Assembly: GCA_003167365.1 (NCBI GenBank) | Contig: PMTM01000003.1 | Span: 307,163 to 371,162 of the forward strand | Source: Spartobacteria bacterium | GTDB lineage: Bacteria; Verrucomicrobiota; Verrucomicrobiia; Chthoniobacterales; UBA10450 | Length of the DNA stretch: 64,000 nucleotides | Direction of reading: 5' to 3' | In this document: positions 10,648-18,859 of the stretch, piece after piece | How the letters are laid out: each line of letters starts with the position of its first letter | Numbering within the stretch: the stretch's first letter is position 1 | Position numbers and translations under genes: made by a program | Notes under the pieces: model-generated | Seen by the model: the letters and a program-made list of their open reading frames with translations, nothing else | Databases searched by the model: none | Told to the model about the DNA's origin: nothing

Positions 10648-10673
10648 ACAATGAATGAACGTTCATTCATTGT
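10648..10673. promoter_or_regulatory. Palindromic TetR operator
   Basis: The half-site ACAATGAATGAAC is followed directly by its exact reverse complement, giving 26 bp of perfect symmetry centred between 10660 and 10661. It lies just upstream of the tetR start codon. The size and the TGAA...TTCA core are typical of TetR-family operators. Nothing else in the gap shows such symmetry. That this repressor binds here is inferred. Confidence 0.8.
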
Positions 10674-10824
10674 CAAATTCCCATGCGACGGCAGGCGTAT
10701 CGCCTGCATCTTAATGGATTTGCGGCCGACACTACAGCCGTCTTCCCATTGAGCGCCTGCCACGCCGAAGCCTTGCGTAGGCGGGTTGAACGTTGAACGT
10801 TGGAAACAAAATCCGGCAACGTCG
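10674..10824. other. Intergenic stretch with a small hairpin
   Basis: The gap between the divergent tetR and tilS genes holds a perfect 7-bp stem hairpin (GCAGGCG/CGCCTGC, 10691-10707) and a short run of GTTGAAC words near 10785-10804. These resemble the family B and C repeats elsewhere in the window but are too degraded to assign. No promoter is clear. Confidence 0.4.
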
Positions 10825-11781
10825 ATGCGCCCACTCCAAATCAATTCGCGTTTGCTTCGCGATCTTCCACCAACCCGCCGCTACCTCATCGGTGTCTCCG
10901 GCGGACGTGATTCCGTCACGCTGCTGCATTCGCTCGTCGATCTTGGCTACAAAAAATTGATCGTCTGTCATTTGGATCACCAGTTGCGAGGGCGATCTGC
11001 AAAAGCCGATGCAAAATTCGTCGAGAAGCTCGCCGCCAATTACGATCTCGATTTCGAACGCGGCTCGACCAATGTCCGCGCGCTGGCGGCGAAGAAAAAA
11101 ATGTCGATTGAAGCCGCGGGACGCGACGCGCGATACAAATTCTTCGCAAAGATCTCGAAGCGCAGACGATGCCGCGAAATTTTCCTCGCCCACCACGCCG
11201 ACGACTTGGTGGAAACCTTTCTAATCAATTTGTTCCGCGGCGCGGGAAGCACCGGCCTCGCCGGAATGCGCGAAATCGCAACGCGCCGCATCGACGATGT
11301 CGATCTTACCATCGTTCGCCCGCTTCTCGGACTCTGGCGCGCCGAGATCGACAGTTACCTGCGCGAATATCGACTGAAATTCCGCGAAGACGTTTCGAAT
11401 CTCGATCTCGCGCCACTGCGCAATCGCATTCGCCACCGCATCATTCCATATCTGGAAAAGACACTTGGCCGTAACATCCGCCAAAGCATCTGGCGCACGG
11501 CGATGATCGCAACCGAAGAGGAAGCTTGGATCGAAAGCATTACGACTGACGTCGGTCCACCGGATGTCGATCTCGTCGTGGAAAAACTCAGCGCGTTGCC
11601 GGTAGCTTTGCAACGGCGTGCCATCCTGAAATGGCTCCGCGAACAAAACATTACCGGCGTTGGTTACGAAGCAATCGAACGTGTCCGCTCTTTGATCGAT
11701 CCCGCTTCGCGGATCGCCAAAATCAATCTGCCGCAAGATCGACATGCGCGCCGCCGCGCCAAGAAAATCTTCATCGAGTAA
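10825..11781 (+). CDS. tilS: tRNA(Ile)-lysidine synthase, short form
   Basis: This enzyme adds lysine to the wobble cytidine of the CAU-anticodon isoleucine tRNA so that it reads AUA. The ATP-binding P-loop SGGRDS is at about residue 25, followed by the HLDHQLRG motif and the HHADDLVET motif of the N-type ATP pyrophosphatase fold. At 318 residues it resembles the short TilS form (as in Aquifex) and lacks much of the C-terminal region found in E. coli. I chose the ATG at 10825; an in-frame TTG at 10786 would add 13 residues lacking family features. A family B double hairpin follows the stop. Confidence 0.92.
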   Translation: MRPLQINSRLLRDLPPTRRYLIGVSGGRDSVTLLHSLVDLGYKKLIVCHLDHQLRGRSAKADAKFVEKLAANYDLDFERGSTNVRALAAKKKMSIEAAGRDARYKFFAKISKRRRCREIFLAHHADDLVETFLINLFRGAGSTGLAGMREIATRRIDDVDLTIVRPLLGLWRAEIDSYLREYRLKFREDVSNLDLAPLRNRIRHRIIPYLEKTLGRNIRQSIWRTAMIATEEEAWIESITTDVGPPDVDLVVEKLSALPVALQRRAILKWLREQNITGVGYEAIERVRSLIDPASRIAKINLPQDRHARRRAKKIFIE

Positions 11782-11788
11782 TTCTGTT

Positions 11789-11847
11789 GTAGCGGCGGTC
11801 TATGACCGCCGTTCCACAAAGTTTCGGCGCTCATAGAGCGCCGAAAC
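11789..11847. repeat. Family B double-hairpin repeat
   Basis: It starts with GTAGCGGCGGTCTATGACCGCC and contains a second, perfect hairpin (GTTTCGGCGCT, CATAG loop region, AGCGCCGAAAC) at 11821-11847. It lies just behind the tilS stop and could end its transcript. It belongs to the same class as the repeats at 14356 and 18797. Confidence 0.75.
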
Positions 11848-11891
11848 AGTTTATCTGTGTTTCATCTCTGGCTATCTGTGGCTAGTCTTCG

Positions 11892-11970
11892 TGTCATCCC
11901 GAGCGGAGCGAGGGACCTCACGATCCCATCGATAATTTGCGAGATCCTTCGCTTTCGCTCAGGATGACAA
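11892..11970. repeat. Family A repeat, copy 1
   Basis: An imperfect inverted pair with ends TGTCATCCC and GGATGACA and inner arms GGGACCTCAC and GAGATCCTTC. Its right end (AGGATGACA) places an AGGA nine bases before the gltX ATG, which makes it the apparent ribosome-binding site of gltX. Confidence 0.8.
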
Positions 11971-11973
11971 GTC

Positions 11974-13320
11974 ATGACCCAAAACATCCGCGTCCGCTTC
12001 GCCCCCTCGCCCACCGGCTTTTTGCACATCGGCGGGGCGCGCACCGCGCTGTTCAACTGGCTCTTCGTGCGGCATCACGGCGGCAAATTAATTTTGCGCG
12101 TTGAAGATACGGACAAGGCGCGCAACACGGAAGAAGCCGCGGAAGCAATCTACGAAGGCCTGCGCTGGCTCGAGCTGAATTGGGACGAAGGTCCCCAAGT
12201 TGGCGGAGATTTCGGCCCTTACTTTCAAAGCGAGCGAAACGAAATCTACGAGCGCTATTTGAAAAAACTTCAGGACGCCGGCCACATTTTCGAAGACGCA
12301 GGCGCGCTGCGTTTTCGTTCGCCACGCGAGCACGTCATTGTCGACGATCTCGTATGCGGCAAGATCGATTTCGATCTCACCAATCCGGGAACGCATCCCG
12401 ACATGACCATCCGGCGTCCGGACGGCTCGTGGATTTTCCATTTCGTCAACGTGATCGACGACATCGAGATGAAAATTTCACACGTCATTCGCGGCGAAGA
12501 TCACCTGTCGAACACGCCGAAGCACATCGAGTTATATCGCGCATTTGGCGCGACGCCGCCGCGCTTTGCTCACATTCCGCTCATTCTTAATCATGATGGC
12601 TCAAAGATGAGCAAACGCGACGAAGGCGCGCGCGTCGCGGCTTACATTGAGCAAGGCTACGCGCCCGAAGCCGTGCGCAATTATCTTTGCCTGCTCGGCT
12701 GGTCGCCCAAGGACAACCGGGAAAAGATCGAGATCGATGAAGTCGTAAAACTTTTCGAACTGGAGAAAATCAATCGGCGCAATGCCGCGTTCGATCTCGA
12801 CAAATGTTTTTGGCTCAATGGTCAATACATCGCGCAAATGTCGCTCGACCGATTCACGGAGCTGGCCCGGCCGTTCTTGAAGAAAGCGAAGATCGACATC
12901 TCCGATGACGAGTATCTCAGAAAGGTCCTCGCGATCGTGAAAGAGAAAATCAAACTCTTCCGCGATGTGCCGGAATGGACGGCGTATTTCTTCATCGAAG
13001 ATTATGAGTTCGATCCGGCCTCGGTCGAAAAAGTCTTTGGAAAACCAGAAGCTGCCACGCGATTAAACGCTTTGGGGCAAGAGTTCACCAAGGTCGATAA
13101 TTGGAACGCTGAAATTCTCGAATCGACTTTGAAGAATCTCGCGCAAAGACTCGGCTGCAAAACCGGCGATCTTGTCCACCCAGCGCGAGTCGCGGTAAGC
13201 GGCCGTTCGATCGGACCAAGTTTGTATCACATGCTCGAAGTAATGGACAAAGACCGGGTGCTCGCACGAATGCAAAGAGCCGGCGAAAAATTCTCTAATC
13301 TCCCAAAGATGTCATCCTGA
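11974..13320 (+). CDS. gltX: Glutamyl-tRNA synthetase
   Basis: A class I aminoacyl-tRNA synthetase that charges tRNA(Glu). The HIGH-type signature is in FAPSPTGFLHIGGARTALF (residues about 9-27) and the KMSKR loop is in GSKMSKRDEGARV (about residue 210). The C-terminal anticodon-binding helical domain is present (to about 440). At 448 residues the length is slightly short for the family. The ATG follows family A copy 1, whose AGGA is well placed as a Shine-Dalgarno sequence. The last codons (PKMSS, TGA) lie inside family A copy 2, so a repeat insertion created the present stop. Confidence 0.97.
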   Translation: MTQNIRVRFAPSPTGFLHIGGARTALFNWLFVRHHGGKLILRVEDTDKARNTEEAAEAIYEGLRWLELNWDEGPQVGGDFGPYFQSERNEIYERYLKKLQDAGHIFEDAGALRFRSPREHVIVDDLVCGKIDFDLTNPGTHPDMTIRRPDGSWIFHFVNVIDDIEMKISHVIRGEDHLSNTPKHIELYRAFGATPPRFAHIPLILNHDGSKMSKRDEGARVAAYIEQGYAPEAVRNYLCLLGWSPKDNREKIEIDEVVKLFELEKINRRNAAFDLDKCFWLNGQYIAQMSLDRFTELARPFLKKAKIDISDDEYLRKVLAIVKEKIKLFRDVPEWTAYFFIEDYEFDPASVEKVFGKPEAATRLNALGQEFTKVDNWNAEILESTLKNLAQRLGCKTGDLVHPARVAVSGRSIGPSLYHMLEVMDKDRVLARMQRAGEKFSNLPKMSS

Positions 13321-13428
13321 GGTCGCCACGGCGACCGGAGGACCTCACCAACGAAGCCTGGATTACACTTTAGAACTAGTAACGTTCCCTCACCTTATGT
13401 GAGGTGCCTCACTCCGTTTGGGATGACA
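13311..13428. repeat. Family A repeat, copy 2
   Basis: It begins GTCATCCTGAGG inside the last codons of gltX and ends GGGATGACA at the aroE start. Inner arms CGACCGGAGGACCTCACC and TGAGGTGCCTCACTCCG pair imperfectly. It therefore supplies the stop of one gene and the leader of the next. Confidence 0.8.
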
Positions 13429-14360
13429 TGAAAAAGAAATCCGCAAAAAAAGTTTACACGCTCGCCGATTTGCAGAGTTGGACCGAAGCGTCGCGCGAGG
13501 TCGATCCACCGATTCGTCTAGGCGTCTTCGGCGATCCGGTCGCGCACTCGCTCTCGCCGGAAATACAGAATGCCGCGCTCAAGGCTTGCCAGATCGATAT
13601 CCAATTCGCGCGCTTCCATATTCGCCCGGAAGAATTGGGAAGCGCAATTGCGCTTCTCTCAAAACTAGATTTCGTCGGCGCGAACCTCACCGTGCCGCAC
13701 AAGATCGCGGCGCTCGGTTTCGTCGATGAGCTTGATGACGAAGCGAAACAGATCGGTGCCGTAAATACGATCGCGGTCCGTGACGGAAAGTTAATCGGCT
13801 TCAACACTGACGGCGTCGGCTTTACTCGCGCCATCCGCAACGAGTTTTCGGTCGACCTTCGCGATCTGCGCGTGATGCTGCTGGGCGCGGGCGGCGCCGC
13901 TCGCGCTATTGCGATGCAATGCGCGCAGTCAAATTGCGAACGTTTGGTGATCGTGAGCCGCAATTTCGACAAGGCGAAACAACTGGTTGCCGAGCTACAT
14001 CCCCGCTTTGCCGGGCCACGTGTGCTGGGTCCAGTCGCGCGACTTGAAGCCGTTCCCTGGGAAAATAAGGCGCTGCAATTTCAGTTAGGAAATATCGATC
14101 TTGTCGTGAACGCAACGCCGCTTGGTTTGAACTCAAACGACGCCGCGCCGTTGCCGCAAGAATTGCTCGCGCCCCATCTCATGATTTACGACACCGTTTA
14201 CACGCGCGGCCGCACGCCTTTACTGGTCGCTGCTGACGAAGCCGGCGCGCGCGGCGCAAATGGCTTGTCGATGTTGCTTCATCAAGGCGCGCGTTCGTTC
14301 GAGATTTGGTTTGGGCGGGAAGCACCGCTCGATGTAATGCGCGCGGCTTTGCCGTTGTAG
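13428..14360 (+). CDS. aroE: Shikimate dehydrogenase
   Basis: It reduces 3-dehydroshikimate to shikimate with NADPH in aromatic amino acid synthesis. Visible motifs are the substrate-binding SLSP near residue 40, the catalytic lysine in NLTVPHK, the aspartate in NTDGVGF, and the nucleotide loop LLGAGGAARA, followed by VNATPLGL. The ATG at 13428 is the natural start (MKKKSAKKVYT); an upstream in-frame GTG at 13404 lies inside the family A repeat. The N-terminal 30 residues before the core are longer than usual. The TAG stop is part of the family B repeat at 14356. The gene converges with proC. Confidence 0.95.
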   Translation: MKKKSAKKVYTLADLQSWTEASREVDPPIRLGVFGDPVAHSLSPEIQNAALKACQIDIQFARFHIRPEELGSAIALLSKLDFVGANLTVPHKIAALGFVDELDDEAKQIGAVNTIAVRDGKLIGFNTDGVGFTRAIRNEFSVDLRDLRVMLLGAGGAARAIAMQCAQSNCERLVIVSRNFDKAKQLVAELHPRFAGPRVLGPVARLEAVPWENKALQFQLGNIDLVVNATPLGLNSNDAAPLPQELLAPHLMIYDTVYTRGRTPLLVAADEAGARGANGLSMLLHQGARSFEIWFGREAPLDVMRAALPL

Positions 14361-14410
14361 AGGCGGCTGTGTCAGCCGCCTAGGCGCTCGCCACGGCGAG
14401 CGCCTCTACA
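14356..14410. repeat. Family B double hairpin between convergent genes
   Basis: The element starts TGTAGAGGCG and ends CGCCTCTACA, perfect inverted ends, with two internal GC-rich hairpins (GGCGGCTG/CAGCCGCC and GGCGCTCGCC/GGCGAGCGCC). The left TAG is the aroE stop and the right CTA is the proC stop read on the minus strand. It probably terminates both transcripts. Confidence 0.85.
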
Positions 14411-15230
14411 AATTCTCTTGCGCCATTTCACGCCCGCGTTTCGTCGCTGCTTCTACGGCGGCAATCAAACCTTTAGCAGTCTCAAGTTTTTCCATCTGCG
14501 CAAGACCAGCGGCGGTCGTGCCGCCCGGCGTAACAACCATTCGGCGCAGTTCCTCCGGCGAAAGCTTAGTTTCAATAGCGAGCTGCGCAGCGCCCAGAAC
14601 GGTTTGCGCTGCGAGTGTGCTCGCGACGTCGGCCGGCAATCCGCATTTTTTCCCGCCTTCAGCCAGCGCTTCGATCACGGTGTAAACAAATGCCGGTCCG
14701 CTTCCGGACAGCGCAGTTACAGCGTCGATCTGTTCCTCATCGACTTCGACCACGACGCCGATCGCTTCGAAAACTTTTCGCGCAAGATCGACATCGTCAT
14801 TTGCAGTCCGCCTGCCGCGGGCGATCGCAGTGGCTGCTCGACAAATCGCCGAAGGAGTATTGGTCAGCGCGCGCATGAATCGCGCACCAGCGATGGATTC
14901 CATGGCAGCGAGCCGAGTGCCGGCGGCGAGAGAGATGACGTGTTTGTTCTCAATGAATGCTGCGAGGTCGCGAAGGACTGGCAAGACCAAGCCCGGTTTC
15001 ACTCCGATAAAAATGACTTCCGCTTTCTCTGCGACCTCTGCGTTCTCCGTGGTTAATTGAATTGCGGTCTCCTTTTGCAGAGCAGCTCGCGCCTCTACGT
15101 TCGGCTCGCTCGCGATGATTTCCTCGGGCAAACAAAATTTCGCACGGATCAGACCGCGAATGACCGAGCCAGCCAGCTTGCCCGCGCCAACGAAGCCCAT
15201 CGCGTATTTACTCTGCCGTGCTATTCCCAT
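14406..15230 (-). CDS. proC: Pyrroline-5-carboxylate reductase
   Basis: The last enzyme of proline synthesis, reducing pyrroline-5-carboxylate with NAD(P)H. The Rossmann loop GFVGAGKLAGS is at the N terminus, IFIGVKPG follows at about 75, and the C-terminal signature with ALSGSGPAFVYTVIEALAEGG and VTPGGTTAAGL is complete. The length of about 274 residues matches the family. I chose MGIARQSK (15230); an ATG three codons upstream at 15239 comes from the edge of family A copy 3. The stop codon is inside a family B element shared with aroE. Confidence 0.95.
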   Translation of the reverse strand: MGIARQSKYAMGFVGAGKLAGSVIRGLIRAKFCLPEEIIASEPNVEARAALQKETAIQLTTENAEVAEKAEVIFIGVKPGLVLPVLRDLAAFIENKHVISLAAGTRLAAMESIAGARFMRALTNTPSAICRAATAIARGRRTANDDVDLARKVFEAIGVVVEVDEEQIDAVTALSGSGPAFVYTVIEALAEGGKKCGLPADVASTLAAQTVLGAAQLAIETKLSPEELRRMVVTPGGTTAAGLAQMEKLETAKGLIAAVEAATKRGREMAQENL

Positions 15231-15234
15231 GCTT

Positions 15235-15349
15235 GTCATTCTGAGCGGAGCGAAGAACCTCCCACAAGCTGATTGATCACACTAATAAATTAGAAAGCGT
15301 GAGCCAGGATTGTGAGATCCCTCGTCCGTCTCCGCGGCTCGGGATGACA
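15235..15349. repeat. Family A repeat, copy 3
   Basis: The left end TGTCATTCTGAGC touches the proC start, and the right end is GCTCGGGATGACA. The middle GATTGATCACACTAATAAATTAG is less conserved. It fills most of the gap between the divergent proC and nadA genes. Confidence 0.75.
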
Positions 15350-15408
15350 CGCGGGAAGTTGATGCGCAGAGAGGTTTGAGAATCCATCAGGAAAAGCGAT
15401 ATTAATCA

Positions 15409-16380
15409 ATGGTAAACGCTGGTGTAAATTTCGGCGTCGGTCCGAGCCGGGCTGGCATCGACCTCGCCGAAGAGCTGCTCGAGCTCAAACGGGAGCGGAA
15501 CGCCGTCATTCTGGCGCACAACTATCAAGTGCCGGAACTCCAGGACGCAGCCGACTACGTGGGCGACTCCCTCGGATTGAGCTACGAAGCCAGGAAAACT
15601 GACGCTGATGTAATTTTATTTTGTGGCGTCCATTTCATGGCTGAAACGGCGAAGATCATCAACCCAACGAAACGCGTGATTTTGCCTGATCTCGACGCCG
15701 GCTGTTCGCTCTCGGAATCGTGTCCGCCGGAAAAACTCGCCCAGTTCTTGAAAGAGCACGCCGACAAAAATTATTACGTGATCGCTTACATCAACTGCAG
15801 CGCCGGCGTGAAAGCACTTTCCGACGTGATTTGCACCAGCGGAAACGCCGACAAGATCGTGCGCGCCGCGCCACCAGACCGAAATATCCTTTTCGTGCCC
15901 GACCAAAATCTTGGCGCGTGGGTGATGGAACGCACCGGACGCAAAATGGATTTGTGGCAGGGCAACTGTTACATCCACATCGAATTCACGGCCCGGAGCA
16001 TCAATAAGATTCGCGAAGAATATCCCGATGCGCCGGTCGTGGCGCACCCCGAGTGCACCTACGCGGTGCGCATGCTCGCGGACGAAGTTTGTTCGACCGA
16101 AAAAATGGTAACGTTTTGCAAAGAGTCGCCCGCGCACGAGATCATCGTGGTCACGGAAGCGGGATTGTTGCATCGGTTGCGCAAGGAAATTCCCGGCAAA
16201 ACATTCGTTCCCGGCCCGACCGAAAACTGCTTTTGCGGCGAGTGCCGGTTCATGAAAATGAATACGCTCGAAAAAGCCTACGCCGCACTCTTGAACATGG
16301 AGCCGGAGATCATTTTGCCTGAGCCGATTCGCAAGCGTGCCGAAGTCCCGATTGTGCGGATGCTCGAACTCAGCCGCTAA
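15409..16380 (+). CDS. nadA: Quinolinate synthase
   Basis: A 4Fe-4S enzyme that condenses iminoaspartate with dihydroxyacetone phosphate to quinolinate in NAD synthesis. The HNYQVPELQDAADYVGDS segment (residues about 37-54) and the cluster-linked cysteines in DAGCSLSESC, HPECTYAV and NCFCGECRFMKMN are present. The 323-residue length is normal. The ATG at 15409 is 60 bp beyond family A copy 3. The partners nadB and nadC are not in this window. Confidence 0.96.
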   Translation: MVNAGVNFGVGPSRAGIDLAEELLELKRERNAVILAHNYQVPELQDAADYVGDSLGLSYEARKTDADVILFCGVHFMAETAKIINPTKRVILPDLDAGCSLSESCPPEKLAQFLKEHADKNYYVIAYINCSAGVKALSDVICTSGNADKIVRAAPPDRNILFVPDQNLGAWVMERTGRKMDLWQGNCYIHIEFTARSINKIREEYPDAPVVAHPECTYAVRMLADEVCSTEKMVTFCKESPAHEIIVVTEAGLLHRLRKEIPGKTFVPGPTENCFCGECRFMKMNTLEKAYAALLNMEPEIILPEPIRKRAEVPIVRMLELSR

Positions 16381-16385
16381 GCGCC

Positions 16386-16461
16386 AGTGACTTGAAATGA
16401 GTGATAAGTGACAAGCGATCCATCTTTTCACTTGTCACTTATCACCTGCCACTTTTCACTC
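16386..16461. repeat. Family C tandem-word inverted pair
   Basis: The left arm is built of words such as GAGTGATAAGTGACAAG. The right arm has CTTGTCACTTATCACC and TTTTCACTC, its imperfect complement, and only a few bases separate the arms. It occupies the whole gap between nadA and the next gene. Confidence 0.7.
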
Positions 16462-16468
16462 CTGCTCG

Positions 16469-17719
16469 ATGCAACGACCCTCTCTCTGGATGATGATCGT
16501 GGTCTTGCTCTCGGGAGTTTTGTTTTTGCGCGAGCCACGCCTGCAGCGTTCCGAGGAATATTTCTTGCGTTGGCTTCTCGCAAATTCGGGACCGCAAGGG
16601 CCGCCGGCGCCGCTCACGGTCGTCGAGATTGGCCGTGAGCCGGTCATGGAACTCGGCTCCGCCACGAATAATCCGACGGAAAAATTTCTACACGGCTCCG
16701 GCACCGCCATTTCGCCGCTAGAGTATGCCCTTTTTTTGCAAGCGGCATTGGAGCTTAAGTCAACTGTGATTGCCTTTGAACCGATCTTGAAATTCCACGA
16801 GCGCGAGAAAGATCAGGAGCAGGTTTTTATCGATCAGGCCATGCGCGTACCCAAACTCCTGCTCGCGGCGGAGTTAGCCACAACTTTCGATCCGGACGCG
16901 CCAGTGTCGGAAATTCCGGCGTTCACAAAAGTGACGGGCCGGCGCGGCGATCTCCCTGAATTTTCGAGCATCGGACGGCAACCCGGCGAAGATTTGTTGT
17001 TCATCTCGACACTCGGATTTATCAATCTGCCGGACGAGATAGCGGACGAGATTCATGTTCCACTGCTTTTCCAATATCGGGGCGAAGTAATCCCGTCGTT
17101 TGCATTGCAGGCAGCGCTTCTCTGGCTACGCATCCCGTTAAGCGAGGTCAAGATCGACATTGGATCGTTCATCGAATTGCCAACCGGAAAAAAAATCCCA
17201 ATCCGCTCGAATGGCACTGCGCTGATCAACCCGATCACGACTCGGCGCGCACGCCACATTAGTTTGAACGAATTACTGCTGGCCGCTCAGCAGCAGGAAA
17301 AAAGAGCGGCCACAAAAGCGCGCTCCGAAGAGATGAAGGATCAAATCATTTTGGCGCGCACCCCGGCGAATCCGCTTGGGCCGCGAGATGTTTTCGCCGC
17401 GACCATCGCAACGCTCGAAACCAATTCATTTATTCACCGTGTAAGCCCAATTTTCGATTGGGTAATCCTGCTGCTCGCCATCGGCTTGAGCGGCATCGTG
17501 CGCCGGTTTTCGCGCGTCGACCTGGTGCTGGTCGCTTTCGCGTTCTCGGCAGCTTATTGCCTTCTAGCGATCGCAATTGTGTCGCGCTGGTTTCTTTGGC
17601 TGCCCGGAGTTCTGCCGCTTGGAGCCGTCTGGTTGCTCGCGATGCTCTGTCTGTTTTCTCCGCGCAGCAAGAAGGGTTCCGATTTGCCGAACGTCTCTCC
17701 GCCTCCGCCCTCGCTGTAA
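16469..17719 (+). CDS. CHASE2-like sensory membrane protein
   Basis: The 416-residue protein has an N-terminal membrane anchor (MMIVVLLSGVLFL), an extracytoplasmic domain (residues about 45-320) and two or three C-terminal membrane helices (about 325-400), ending in a proline-rich tail. The outer domain has the CHASE2 pattern: TVVEIGREP near the start, an alanine/leucine-rich helix followed by STVIAFEPI, and a conserved IPLLFQYRGEVIPSFALQAAL region with a late NGTALINP. CHASE2 is an extracellular sensor domain usually fused to kinases or cyclases, but no output domain is present here. It could signal through a partner. The CHASE2 call rests on pattern only. Confidence 0.65.
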   Translation: MQRPSLWMMIVVLLSGVLFLREPRLQRSEEYFLRWLLANSGPQGPPAPLTVVEIGREPVMELGSATNNPTEKFLHGSGTAISPLEYALFLQAALELKSTVIAFEPILKFHEREKDQEQVFIDQAMRVPKLLLAAELATTFDPDAPVSEIPAFTKVTGRRGDLPEFSSIGRQPGEDLLFISTLGFINLPDEIADEIHVPLLFQYRGEVIPSFALQAALLWLRIPLSEVKIDIGSFIELPTGKKIPIRSNGTALINPITTRRARHISLNELLLAAQQQEKRAATKARSEEMKDQIILARTPANPLGPRDVFAATIATLETNSFIHRVSPIFDWVILLLAIGLSGIVRRFSRVDLVLVAFAFSAAYCLLAIAIVSRWFLWLPGVLPLGAVWLLAMLCLFSPRSKKGSDLPNVSPPPPSL

Positions 17720-17742
17720 CCGCACAAACGATTTTATCGCTG

Positions 17743-18801
17743 ATGAAATCTCCCTCTGCGTCCCGCAGTGAAACATCAATCGAGGAACGGGTTCAACGGC
17801 TCCACGCACCGGGAATTGTGGATCTTCATTTCGATCTCCCAATGGACTTGTACGAAAAGCGCAAGCGCGCCGGCGTTCTCGCGACGCATTACTTGCCGGA
17901 GTTCGACGCGGGCGGCATCGGGGTAATTGGGGCCGCCATCTACATCGAAGACCGTTACCTGCCGGAGATGGCGCTAGATGTCGCGCTCGATCAAATCGCG
18001 CGGATGTATGCCGAAGTGGAGAAAACAGATCGCTTCGCCATTTGCAAAACCTACGATCAAATCTTGCGCGCATGCGCCGCGAAAAAAATCGTGCTGCTCA
18101 TCACCATGGAAGGCGTTGAGCCGTTAGGCGAAGACTTTGATTTGCTGCGCGTTTTTTACGAACTGGGCGTGCGCGTAATCGGACTAACCCATGCGCGGCG
18201 CAATGCCGCGGGCAGCGGCGGCATTTTTGCAGCGAGTGGGTCGCCGCGCGATGGACTCACCGGATTTGGGCGCGATCTCGTTCGTGAATGCGAAAGGCTC
18301 GGCATCCTTATCGATCTTGCCCACATAAATCCGAAAGGCTTCGAAGAGATTGTCGATCTGACCACGAAGCCGCTCATCGTCTCGCACACAAACGCACGCA
18401 AATTTTACGACATCGAGCGCAACATCAGTGACGAGCAAATCAAATTAGTCGGCCAACGCGGCGGCGTTATCGGCATGAATGCGATCCTCGTCAGCGCGAG
18501 CGAAGAGAAGAGCACAATCGATCATTACGTCGATCACATCGAGCACGTTATCGATCTTATTGGGATCGATGGCGTTGGTATCGGATTCGACTTCTGCGAA
18601 TACCTTTTCAGCCAGTTGCCCGAGTCTGTTCGGCTGGAGATCGCTGCAAAATTGACGCAGCCTCATTTCATTCCCGATCTGACCAATCATTCACACGCCC
18701 GGAATCTCACGCGGAAATTGATCGAGCGCGGCTTTAGCGACGAAAAGATCGAAAAAATTCTCCGCGGAAATTGGATGCGAATCTTCGAAGAATTACAGTA
18801 G
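17743..18801 (+). CDS. Membrane dipeptidase (peptidase family M19)
   Basis: A zinc dipeptidase of the renal dipeptidase family, which hydrolyses dipeptides, including those with D-residues. The HxD metal motif is in VDLHFDLPMDL (residues about 26-36). The bridging glutamate is in MEGVEPL, and the histidines lie in GLTHARRN and VSHTNARKF. GIGFDFCEY near residue 285 fits the family. The 352-residue size is typical. I chose the ATG at 17743 (MKSPSASRSE); the frame is open farther upstream only as a shadow of the preceding gene. There is no signal peptide, so it is probably cytoplasmic. The stop TAG begins a family B repeat. Confidence 0.9.
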   Translation: MKSPSASRSETSIEERVQRLHAPGIVDLHFDLPMDLYEKRKRAGVLATHYLPEFDAGGIGVIGAAIYIEDRYLPEMALDVALDQIARMYAEVEKTDRFAICKTYDQILRACAAKKIVLLITMEGVEPLGEDFDLLRVFYELGVRVIGLTHARRNAAGSGGIFAASGSPRDGLTGFGRDLVRECERLGILIDLAHINPKGFEEIVDLTTKPLIVSHTNARKFYDIERNISDEQIKLVGQRGGVIGMNAILVSASEEKSTIDHYVDHIEHVIDLIGIDGVGIGFDFCEYLFSQLPESVRLEIAAKLTQPHFIPDLTNHSHARNLTRKLIERGFSDEKIEKILRGNWMRIFEELQ

Positions 18802-18857
18802 CGGCGCTCGCTGAGCGCCGAATGTTTTAGAATCGGCGGTTATAGACCGCCGCTACA
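18797..18857. repeat. Family B double hairpin
   Basis: It starts CAGTAGCGGCG and ends CGCCGCTAC, with hairpins GGCGCTCG/CTGAGCGCC and GGCGGT/ACCGCC. The left TAG is the dipeptidase stop. It lies between the convergent dipeptidase and DUF1501 genes and is a likely two-way terminator. Confidence 0.8.
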
Positions 18858-18859
18858 GT

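Noticed and set aside
17458..17742. N-terminal extension of the M19 dipeptidase
   Set aside because: The extra 95 residues overlap the CHASE2-like gene in another frame and have shadow-like composition; the ATG at 17743 is natural.
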